Source of the DNA: DASQFU01 sp035632955
GTDB taxonomy: Bacteria > Eisenbacteria > RBG-16-71-46
Reading direction: 5' to 3'
Length of the DNA: 11,909 bases
NCBI GenBank assembly: GCA_035632955.1
Contig: DASQFU010000078.1
Location: forward strand, 1-11,909
A program made the translations under genes and the position numbers. Positions 6,191 through 11,909 of the stretch are shown here, piece by piece. The notes beneath the pieces are model-generated. The model did not search any database. It was given only the letters and a program-made list of their open reading frames with translations, and was not told the origin of the DNA. Position 1 is the first letter of the stretch, and each line of letters starts with the position of its first letter.

Positions 6191-7842
6191 CTGCCGTTCC
6201 CGGCCCCGCCTCCCGCCAGCTCGTCGACGAAGGCGCCGGTGTTCAGCGCGCGGCCCGTCGCCTCACGAAGCGTCGCGCGCCAGTCGTGCGCCTTGCCGGT
6301 GCGGTAGAGGCGCTGCACGAGAAAACCTCCGACCTCGGGGCTCGCGACGTAGCGCTCCCAGACGTCGGCCCCGTTTCCCAGCACCTCGCGCTGGATGTGG
6401 GATTGGAGCTGCGAGGCCATGATCTCGCCCAGCAGGTAGTTGTGGTAGTAGACCGGAGCGACGCTGAAGTGGATCTTGCTCGCCCAGTCCGGCGCACGAC
6501 GACCGTCGGGACTCCACACCCACTGATAGCGCTCGACCAGACCCCACCACAGCGCATCGAGATCCTGCTCGGGATACCGATACAGCGCGCGCTCCATGTG
6601 GCTCATGACCAGACACCAGCGCGTCTGCACCAGGAGCTGGTTGCGCGTCGCCTGCGCCAGCGCCGCGGCGGCGGCGTGCGCTTCGTCAGCGGGTGCTCCC
6701 GCGTAGCGCGTCAGCCACGCCGCGTTCTTCGATAGTCGCCCGAACAGCATCGCTGACGCCTCGGTGGCCATGGTGTGCGCGGGTCCCCGGAGCACGTACG
6801 GTAGCGATCGGTCGATCCCCTGCTCGTACACCGCGTGTCCGAACTCGTGCAGCATCGTCCCCATCCAGTACTCGTTGGGGCGCACGTTGCACAGCACGCG
6901 AATGTCGTCGCGGCGATCCATCGACATGCAGAACGCGTGCTGGCATTTGCCCGGTTTCTCGTAGAGGTCGGAATGCGCGAGTAGATCGCGAACGTCGAAA
7001 CCGATCGCCTGGAAGAACCGCTCGGTCAGGTCCGCGAGCGAGCGCTCCTCGAAATAGGGATCCAGCGCGACCTCGGCGGCGGGCGCTTCCTGGAAGAATG
7101 GGTCGCCATAGTGCCACGGGCGCAACGCCTCGACGGCGACGCCGAAGCGTTCGGCGAGCCGGCTATCGAGCGTCTGCTTGTAGCGCTCGAACAAGGGCCG
7201 CGTGCCCTGCTCCACCTCGTCGAACAGCGCGAACAGCTCGGTTTCGTCGAGCTCGTCCAGCGTCAGCGCCATGGTGTAGAAGTTCGGGAAACCGATCGCG
7301 CGCGCCGCCTGGTTGCGCAGGCGCACCAGGGCGCGGAGATCCTTCGCCACTTCAGCGCCGATCTGCTTCGAGGCTTCCCATGCGCGGCGCCGCCGTTCGG
7401 GGTCGTTCGATTCGCGCAGCAGCTCCCGGATGGCGTTGTCGGTCACCGGCTCGCCATCGAGCCGCGCGCGATGGTTGTTGAACCGGCTCTCGAGCGATTT
7501 CTCGATCGTGACCATGCGCTCGATCATCTCCGGCGGGATCTGATGGGCGCGATAATCGTTCAGCAGGAGCTGGAGCTGCCGGGCGAGAAGCGGATCGTCC
7601 GCACCCCCCGAGGCCTCGAGCGCGCGCAGGAACTCGTACGAATCGCGGCGCGCGAACAGCGAACGGATCTGAACGTCGAGGCGCGCGCTCTCCTGCTCGT
7701 GGGATGAATCGCCGGTGACGTTCGCCATCCATACCGCCTCGTTGTGACGGCGTTGCAGGGGTTCCAGCTCGGCCACCAGGCGTTCGATGAACGCGGACAG
7801 CTCGGCCTCACGATGGCCGGCGGACGTCGGCGCAGTGCTCAC
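6187..7842 (-). CDS. M2/M3-type zinc metallopeptidase
   Basis: This 551-residue, largely helical protein has no signal peptide and probably acts in the cytoplasm on oligopeptides. The zinc site is clear: HEFGH at 332-336 gives two histidines and the catalytic Glu333, and Glu361 in TMATEASAM is the third ligand at clan MA spacing. Downstream, HFSVAPVYYHNYLLGE (458-473) matches the His/Tyr substrate-binding segment of M3 oligopeptidases and M2 angiotensin-converting-enzyme-like peptidases. The N-terminal NEAVWMANVTGDSSH recalls M2 proteins. I cannot choose between M2 and M3 without alignment. Alternating helices before residue 330 would form the deep channel that limits substrates to short peptides. 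The start is GTG at 7842, with GGGAGA 4 bases upstream. The stop overlaps the CoA-transferase start by 4 bases, although the functions look unrelated. Confidence 0.87.
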   Translation of the reverse strand: MSTAPTSAGHREAELSAFIERLVAELEPLQRRHNEAVWMANVTGDSSHEQESARLDVQIRSLFARRDSYEFLRALEASGGADDPLLARQLQLLLNDYRAHQIPPEMIERMVTIEKSLESRFNNHRARLDGEPVTDNAIRELLRESNDPERRRRAWEASKQIGAEVAKDLRALVRLRNQAARAIGFPNFYTMALTLDELDETELFALFDEVEQGTRPLFERYKQTLDSRLAERFGVAVEALRPWHYGDPFFQEAPAAEVALDPYFEERSLADLTERFFQAIGFDVRDLLAHSDLYEKPGKCQHAFCMSMDRRDDIRVLCNVRPNEYWMGTMLHEFGHAVYEQGIDRSLPYVLRGPAHTMATEASAMLFGRLSKNAAWLTRYAGAPADEAHAAAAALAQATRNQLLVQTRWCLVMSHMERALYRYPEQDLDALWWGLVERYQWVWSPDGRRAPDWASKIHFSVAPVYYHNYLLGEIMASQLQSHIQREVLGNGADVWERYVASPEVGGFLVQRLYRTGKAHDWRATLREATGRALNTGAFVDELAGGGAGNGR

Positions 7843-7846
7843 GGAT

Positions 7847-7852
7847 TCTCCC
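7847..7852 (-). promoter_or_regulatory. Shine-Dalgarno of the peptidase gene
   Basis: GGGAGA on the minus strand, 4 bases before the GTG at 7842, supports that non-ATG start. No convincing promoter was found in the 162 bases between this gene and the upstream DUF6812-like gene, so read-through from that gene is possible. Confidence 0.6.
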
Positions 7853-8004
7853 GGGTCGGGTTCGCTGGAATGACGGCGCAGCGCGTGGCCGACGCCGATG
7901 GATCTGCGGGACGCAGGGCGCGTGAGCTTACCGCAGCGCGTGCGACGGATCCAAGCCGGACCCGTGCGTGGCGGTTGGTGATGCCGTGCGTCGGCGAGGC
8001 GGGT

Positions 8005-8529
8005 TCAGTAGTAGGACGACTCGCCGCCGAGCTCGACCGGCACCAACGGGGCGCCGGCGCTCTCCGCGAGCTTCATGTCCACGACTTCGGCCGTGTTCAC
8101 GAGATGGATCGCAACCGGCGTGATGAGCGCGAAGAACTCCCAGCCGTGCTGATTCATGAAGTCGGAGATGCGTTGCGATTCGCGCTGCAACGGCATCCAG
8201 ATGCGTCCCGAGAGGGCGGCGCCGTCGGCCATGCTCACCTCGGCCTCTTCCTCGCGCCAGGGCTGAAACCCCCGCGCGAAGATGTCGCTCTGGATCACGT
8301 GACGGCCCGCCGTCACGCGCGCGAGGCGATGCTTGTTGAAGAGATGAATCCGACCCTCCGGCCCGACCGCGAGCGGCAGGAAGCGCGTGGACTCGTTCAC
8401 TTTCTCGATCAGCGTCTGGTGACGGTTGCCCGCCGCGTCCAGGTCGAGGAACAGATGACCTTGGACACCCTGCAGCTCGCTCGACCACAGCGTCACGGGG
8501 ATGCGTCGTTTCGGGATGTAATGATCCAT
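8005..8529 (-). CDS. Uncharacterised protein with two tandem DUF6812-like repeats
   Basis: This 174-residue soluble protein has no catalytic motif I recognise. Its two halves look like copies of one fold. Residues about 12-72 (GHLFLDLD, then NRHQTLIEKVNESTRFLPL, then GRIHLFNKHRLARV) align by eye with about 97-152 (GRIWMPLQ, then SQRISDFMNQHGWEFFAL, then AIHLVNTAEVVDM). Each has a beta pair, a helix around an Asn, an Arg-Phe/Glu-Phe-Phe strand and a closing strand with Asn. From memory the second half resembles DUF6812, a small domain of unknown function. The ATG at 8529 is chosen because GAGG sits 6 bases upstream (8536-8539); the open frame continues to 8622 but that part lacks family character. 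It may be the first gene of the minus-strand run, 162 bases before the peptidase. No function is proposed. Confidence 0.75.
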   Translation of the reverse strand: MDHYIPKRRIPVTLWSSELQGVQGHLFLDLDAAGNRHQTLIEKVNESTRFLPLAVGPEGRIHLFNKHRLARVTAGRHVIQSDIFARGFQPWREEEAEVSMADGAALSGRIWMPLQRESQRISDFMNQHGWEFFALITPVAIHLVNTAEVVDMKLAESAGAPLVPVELGGESSYY

Positions 8530-8872
8530 CGTGGACCTCGCGAGGCCGACTCCGGCGGCCTTCCCCGTGCGCTGCGTTCGAACTTCAGGAACCAGGAGGC
8601 CGGTCGTGAGGTTGCGCTCCAAAGACGCACCGGCGTTCGTGGAGCGCGCGACTCGAACCTGCCGCCGGTGCGCTCAGCAAGAGCTTTGCCGAAAACTCGT
8701 GGGCCTCGAGCCGCTGGGTCAAAGCTCGCAAACGTGGACGAATGCGACGCTTCACCGAAGCCTCGCCGCAAGTGCTTCCCTCGCCGGGCGGCGCGCGCGT
8801 GCAAAGTGCATCGGCGCGGCTCGCGCCTCGCCTCGCCGCCCGCGCTCCGATGCCTTTGCTACACTGCCCGCG
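8530..8872. other. Divergent intergenic region with overlapping inverted repeats
   Basis: These 343 bases separate two divergent genes. I see no convincing coding frame and no tRNA. Inverted repeats cluster at 8614-8727. GCGCTCC (8614-8620) pairs with GGAGCGC (8641-8647) around an inner ACGC/GCGT stem with an ACCG loop. The same GAGCGC arm can instead pair with GCGCTC (8670-8675). GAGCTTTG (8681-8688) pairs with CAAAGCTC (8720-8727). On the minus strand these would sit in a long leader of the DUF6812-like gene if its promoter lies beyond 8727. No good promoter was found there. Short GC-rich arms also arise by chance. Confidence 0.4.
8857..8865 (+). promoter_or_regulatory. Extended -10 promoter of the glycosyltransferase gene
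   Basis: TGC followed by TACACT (8860-8865) is an extended -10 element. The ATG at 8873 begins 7 bases after it, with no Shine-Dalgarno between, so the transcript should be leaderless. No -35 match was seen at 17-18 bases, which extended -10 promoters can tolerate. This element also argues against an earlier in-frame start at 8531. Confidence 0.5.
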
Positions 8873-10219
8873 ATGCAGCGCTCGATTGGGGTTCCCGACC
8901 GACGGCCGCGGATCCGAGGCCCCGCGCGCGTCCGTCCCTGGCTCCTGCTGTTTTCGGTCGCGCTGGTGCTGCGGATCGCGTACGCGTGGCTCGCGACCGG
9001 GCCGGACGCGCAACCTTATTCCGACGCCGCGGACTACGACGCCATCGCCTGGAACCTCGCGAACGATCGCGGCTTCTCGCTGGGTGAGTCGGCCGCTCCT
9101 TACCCGACCGCGTATCGCCCGCCCGTGGTTCCATGGCTCACGAGCCTGCTCTATCGCGCGATTGGCCATGAGTATTTCGCGGCCGTTCTGCTCCAGTGCG
9201 TGATCGGCGCGTGCGTGCCGCTCGTGCTCGGCCGCTTCGCGGCCGCAATCTTCGGTGGCGTCGTCGGCGAGCTCGCCGCGTGGCTCGCGGCGCTGAACCC
9301 GCTGCTGGTGTTCTTCTCCGGATACCTGATGACCGAGATCCCGTTCACCGCCATCCTGCTGCTCGCCTTGTTCGCCACCACCGAGTGGGTCAAGACGCCG
9401 CGCACCGCGCGCGCACTGGGCGTCGGCATGCTATGGGGCGTCGCCTCTCTGACGCGACCGACGGCGCTGGCGCTACCGGCGCTGGTCGCGCTGTGGGCAT
9501 GGGTGCCGCTCGGCCTCAGCGTGGCGCCGCGCGAACGGACGCGGCAGGTCGTGCTGGTCGCGCTCGGGCTGGTGCTGGTGATCGGTCCGTGGACGATTCG
9601 CAACGCGCTCGCGTTGCGCGCGTTCGTTCCGGTCACGACCGGCGGCGGCCGCGCGTTCCTCGACAGCAACAATCCGCTGGTGTGGAACGATCCGGCGCGG
9701 CGCGGCGGCGCGGTCAGCACCTACCATCTCGAGCCCTACGCGCAGGAGTTCAGCGGTCTCTCGGAAGTCGAGGCCGACGCGCTCGCGGCGCGCCGCGGGC
9801 GCGAGTTCCTCGCTGCTCGTGTTCCGGAATGGCCGGCGATGGCGCTCGCCAAGCTCGGCCGTTTCTGGCGGCTCGGCGCCGAGGCCGGCGGCACCGGCAC
9901 GTGGCGCCGGCCCGACTCTCCGCTCGGTGCGCTGACGCGCCGCGTCGACCCCCTGGTCGTGTGGTCGCTCGTCACGCTGCCGTTCGCGATCTGGGGAACG
10001 GTGCGCGTGCTGCGGGGGCCGCGACGCTGGTTCCAGTCGCTCACCCTGCTCGTGATCCTCTACTTCACCGTGCTTGCGGTGGTTTATTGGGGATCGCTGC
10101 GCTCACGGGTCGCAATCGAGCCGCTGTTCGCGCTCCTGGCCGCGGTCGGGATCGACGACATGCGCCGGCGCCTGCGGGCGCGGGCGAGCGGACTCAGGGT
10201 GGTGTCGGCGCGCGAATGA
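8873..10219 (+). CDS. GT-C membrane glycosyltransferase (ArnT/PMT-like, family 39 type)
   Basis: This 448-residue polytopic membrane protein should transfer a sugar from a polyprenyl-phosphate carrier to a lipid or protein on the outer face of the cytoplasmic membrane. After the first membrane helix (about 23-40) comes the outside loop SDAADYDAIAWNLANDRGFS (50-69), whose Asp51 and Asp55 are candidates for the catalytic acidic pair. YRPPVVPWL (81-89) is the usual start of the next segment. Further hydrophobic helices lie near 103-125, 128-148, 153-170, 200-216, 226-240, 362-380, 388-405 and 412-426. The family's late GSLRSRVAIEPLFALLAAVG motif is at 408-427, followed by a basic cytoplasmic tail. 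The ATG at 8873 is chosen over the in-frame codon at 8531 because of the adjacent extended -10 and the atypical upstream residues. The acceptor is unknown, and no polysaccharide gene cluster surrounds it. Confidence 0.87.
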   Translation: MQRSIGVPDRRPRIRGPARVRPWLLLFSVALVLRIAYAWLATGPDAQPYSDAADYDAIAWNLANDRGFSLGESAAPYPTAYRPPVVPWLTSLLYRAIGHEYFAAVLLQCVIGACVPLVLGRFAAAIFGGVVGELAAWLAALNPLLVFFSGYLMTEIPFTAILLLALFATTEWVKTPRTARALGVGMLWGVASLTRPTALALPALVALWAWVPLGLSVAPRERTRQVVLVALGLVLVIGPWTIRNALALRAFVPVTTGGGRAFLDSNNPLVWNDPARRGGAVSTYHLEPYAQEFSGLSEVEADALAARRGREFLAARVPEWPAMALAKLGRFWRLGAEAGGTGTWRRPDSPLGALTRRVDPLVVWSLVTLPFAIWGTVRVLRGPRRWFQSLTLLVILYFTVLAVVYWGSLRSRVAIEPLFALLAAVGIDDMRRRLRARASGLRVVSARE

Positions 10220-10222
10220 TCA
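10217..10222. other. TGATCA: abutting stop codons of two convergent genes
   Basis: The glycosyltransferase ends with TGA at 10217-10219, and the lipoprotein ends on the opposite strand with TGA read from 10222-10220. The two stops form the palindrome TGATCA with no base between them. There is no room for a terminator between the coding regions, so each transcript must continue into the other gene's 3' end or stop inside it. Confidence 0.9.
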
Positions 10223-10870
10223 GCGCGGAATCACGCTCGCGACCTTGAACCGGAACGTGTAGGTGCGGGGCCGGTCCTCGACCAGGAACACCAGATCCAC
10301 TCCGAACTCGCGATCCGAGTACTGCGGCGATGTGGAATCCTGCGGCAGCAGCGGCACGTGGAGCTGCTGCTGGCTGCCGGCCGGATCCACGAGATAGTCG
10401 ATCGGCAGCAGATAGTCCCCGTAGCGCTGGAGCCCCGGGATCTGGGTGCTCGGCTGGACCTGAAATCGATCCGGCCAGCGCGTCGTGCCGTGTGCCACCT
10501 TGCTCGAGTTGCCGTTCGGATCGTAAAACGTCGAGCGGTCCCAATCGATCCACACCGGTCGGTCCTGACGATTCTCGACCTGAAAGTGCAGCGCGTCGGG
10601 AGTCGGTTTGAAATAGAAGGACAGCTCGCGATCCTGAAACGTGAAGCGATCGCTCGCGGGGGCGATCTGCCGGAACCGGTAGCGGAACGGAGCGCTCGGA
10701 TCGCCCGGGATCGAGCCGACCGAATCGCCCGCGCCGCTGACGATGCGGGTCGTCCCTGCCTGCGGCGGCGGTGGCGGCGACGTTTGCGGCGCCGGCGCAC
10801 TGGAGCACCCGGCGAACACCAGGACGAGAGTCGCCGCGAGCACGAGACGCGGAAAATGGGTGTGAGGCAC
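10220..10870 (-). CDS. Uncharacterised lipoprotein
   Basis: This 216-residue protein has a lipoprotein signal: basic start, hydrophobic stretch LVLAATLVLVFAG (9-21) and Cys22 as the lipidation residue, followed by SS. A Ser/Pro/Ala-rich spacer (23-40, including five consecutive prolines) precedes a beta-rich domain at about 60-216. The core ENRQDRPVWIDWDRSTFYDP (98-117) and later GDYLLPIDYLVDP suggest an immunoglobulin-like sandwich; from memory similar WD-x-S-x-F/Y-x-DP patterns occur in small lipoproteins of GC-rich Gram-negative phyla. No enzyme motif is visible. The residues after Cys22 contain no Asp at the next position, so outer-membrane sorting is plausible. The start is GTG at 10870, directly after a promoter and without a Shine-Dalgarno. 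Confidence 0.75.
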   Translation of the reverse strand: MPHTHFPRLVLAATLVLVFAGCSSAPAPQTSPPPPPQAGTTRIVSGAGDSVGSIPGDPSAPFRYRFRQIAPASDRFTFQDRELSFYFKPTPDALHFQVENRQDRPVWIDWDRSTFYDPNGNSSKVAHGTTRWPDRFQVQPSTQIPGLQRYGDYLLPIDYLVDPAGSQQQLHVPLLPQDSTSPQYSDREFGVDLVFLVEDRPRTYTFRFKVASVIPR

Positions 10871-10876
10871 GCGCGC

Positions 10877-10906
10877 AGCCTAGCCGCGCGCGGAAACCGA
10901 CGTCAA
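10877..10906 (-). promoter_or_regulatory. Promoter of the lipoprotein gene
   Basis: On the minus strand TTGACG (10906-10901), an 18-base spacer and TAGGCT (10882-10877) are followed after 6 bases by the GTG at 10870. Transcription would be expected to start at or next to the first base of the start codon, giving a leaderless mRNA. The -35 matches consensus at 5 of 6 positions, the -10 only at its conserved T, A and final T. Confidence 0.5.
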
Positions 10907-10985
10907 GCAAACGCCGCGATCTCATATCAGGCTCTTGCGGCGTGCGGTAGAAGTCCACCCAACGCCGGCCAGACATTGACTCGCA

Positions 10986-11909
10986 TCAGGGCCCGTTCCT
11001 GCTGTGACCCGAGGAAGCCGGGCTGATCGCGGCGCGTCCCTGGGAAGGGAGTTTCGGATGAAAGTGAGACAGGGCGGCGCGCACTCGCTCCTCGAGCGAG
11101 GCGTCGGGGATGGTCTCGCACAGGGCGGCCGCACATCTCGCCTCGTCGGGACGAAATCCGAGCCTTCGTAGCCACGGAACCACGTCCCGCTCCTTGGCCT
11201 GCTCGGCAACCGCAGCCATCTGCGCGCGCCTCTCCGCACCCCGCTCACGCGCCTCCGCCGCCCGCGCGCGTCGTTCCGCGGCCGCGCGCCGAGCCTCTTC
11301 TCGCTTGGTGCGCATGAACCCAGGGCCGAACGTGCACTCGGCCTCGTACTGGTTGTGCGCCCGACACCGGAGCCGCATTCGCTCTACCGTCGCCTGGCCC
11401 CCACGCGCCATGGGGTCCAAGTGATCGAACTCGAGCCGGGTGCGTGCCGGGCAGCGGTGTCCGGTGTCGCTGACGAACGTGCACTGGCCACCGTCTCGAT
11501 GCCAGACGGTGCGCTTGACCTCCGCCGGGACATGCCGCTTGCCAGCGGTCGCGCGCCGGGCGGGACGCGGCCGGCGGGTCGCCGCGAACTTGCGTTTCTC
11601 GAGCCTCTCGATGAGAGCGTCCAAGGCGCAGTCGAGCACCGGGGCGATCTCTCCGGCCGGGATCTGGTGGCTGAGCAACGCCTGGGCGTACTGCAGCTTG
11701 TCGTACGTGCTCTGGCCGATGGTGACCTGGAGCGCGAACCGCTGAGGGGCCAGCGGCGCCACCTTCGGCCGAGTCAACGTCTCGACACGCCCCGGGGACC
11801 GTTGCCCAACTGGTTCCGGAACCAGTTGCTCGCAACTGACCCCTAGTGCGGGCGCAGGTGAGGGGGGTGGTGCGAGCGGCTGCACCCAGGCCAGCACGTC
11901 CGGCCGCGG
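10986..11909 (-). CDS. HNH nuclease-family protein, 5' end cut off by the window edge
   Basis: At least 307 C-terminal residues are visible; the frame is still open at the edge (PRPDVLAWVQ) and, from memory of the family, well over 100 N-terminal helical residues are missing. Counting from the GTG at 11897: a Pro-rich spacer, a conserved helical block APQRFALQVTIGQSTYDKLQ (50-69), the HNH domain at about 121-190, a highly charged Ala/Arg/Glu helix (195-236), and a C-terminal RuvA-C/UBA-like helical motif (WLRRLGFRPDEARCAAALC). HNH landmarks are Cys139, Cys149, Asp158-His159 and Cys178/His181/Asn182. The usual middle Asn (TVEN) is Arg here (TVERM), so cleavage activity is doubtful. This family often has many copies per genome. 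It is transcribed toward the lipoprotein gene, 115 bases away. Confidence 0.85.
   Translation of the reverse strand, partial: PRPDVLAWVQPLAPPPSPAPALGVSCEQLVPEPVGQRSPGRVETLTRPKVAPLAPQRFALQVTIGQSTYDKLQYAQALLSHQIPAGEIAPVLDCALDALIERLEKRKFAATRRPRPARRATAGKRHVPAEVKRTVWHRDGGQCTFVSDTGHRCPARTRLEFDHLDPMARGGQATVERMRLRCRAHNQYEAECTFGPGFMRTKREEARRAAAERRARAAEARERGAERRAQMAAVAEQAKERDVVPWLRRLGFRPDEARCAAALCETIPDASLEERVRAALSHFHPKLPSQGRAAISPASSGHSRNGP

Noticed and set aside
4856..6307. 483-codon plus-strand open frame opposite the CoA-transferase
   Set aside because: Antisense shadow with no recognisable motif, while the minus strand carries a full-length, motif-complete enzyme.
8565..8600. Possible tRNA 3' half on the plus strand around GTTCGAAC
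   Set aside because: The T stem pairs only partly and no complementary acceptor strand occurs about 65-90 bases upstream.
8641..8727. Possible tRNA on the minus strand, suggested by a T-loop-like GGTTCGAGTC
   Set aside because: The bases flanking the loop do not form a 5-pair T stem, and no matching 7-base acceptor strand lies at tRNA distance.
8531..8872. N-terminal extension of the glycosyltransferase from the ATG at 8531
   Set aside because: The extra 114 residues have no domain character, and an extended -10 promoter lies immediately before the internal ATG at 8873.
7744..9087. 447-codon plus-strand open frame across the peptidase start and the DUF6812-like gene
   Set aside because: Runs antisense to two supported genes and into a third, has no domain, and matches the codon bias of none of them.
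10930..10970. Possible terminator after the HNH-family gene (CGGCGT/ACGCCG)
   Set aside because: The loop is long, the stem is short and no T-tract follows on the minus strand.

Overview
This is a strongly GC-rich chromosomal window from a bacterium, with G or C in most third codon positions. It looks like a housekeeping and accessory neighbourhood rather than a plasmid, phage or island. The gene content includes a tandem-domain microcompartment shell protein, an HNH nuclease of a multicopy family, a clan MA peptidase and small uncharacterised proteins. From memory of these families this fits a soil-type lineage such as Myxococcota, Candidatus Eisenbacteria or Gemmatimonadota. That placement is inference, as there is no marker gene to settle it. 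I see no rRNA, tRNA, CRISPR array, transposase or prophage.

Layout. Bases 1-59 (minus) hold the likely first codons of a gene leaving the left edge. Its promoter carries a perfect 15-base palindrome over the -10 box. Plus-strand genes follow: an ABC-F ATPase (152-2092) and a double-BMC-domain shell protein (2146-2787). Converging on them is a minus-strand run, read from right to left: a DUF6812-like duplicated protein (8529-8005), an M2/M3-type zinc peptidase (7842-6187), a family III CoA-transferase overlapping it by 4 bases (6190-4994), a citrate synthase (4913-3768) and a membrane-anchored alpha/beta hydrolase (3697-2798). On the right are a plus-strand GT-C membrane glycosyltransferase (8873-10219), a minus-strand lipoprotein (10870-10220) whose stop codon abuts that of the glycosyltransferase, and a minus-strand HNH nuclease-like gene running off the right edge.

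How the genes relate. The citrate synthase and CoA-transferase both handle acyl-CoA compounds, and the peptidase and CoA-transferase are probably translationally coupled. Beyond that I see no single pathway. The shell protein has no other shell gene and no recognisable cargo enzyme in the window, so it is either an orphan or a satellite of a microcompartment locus elsewhere.

The most striking pattern is regulatory. Four genes (left-edge gene, shell protein, glycosyltransferase, lipoprotein) have promoter-like -10 boxes ending only 6-8 bases before the start codon, three of them with TTGAC[C/G] -35 boxes 17-18 bases upstream. That geometry predicts leaderless or almost leaderless mRNAs. The citrate synthase, peptidase and DUF6812-like genes instead have ordinary Shine-Dalgarno sequences. 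A 343-base divergent intergenic region (8530-8872) also holds several inverted repeats with mutually exclusive pairings.
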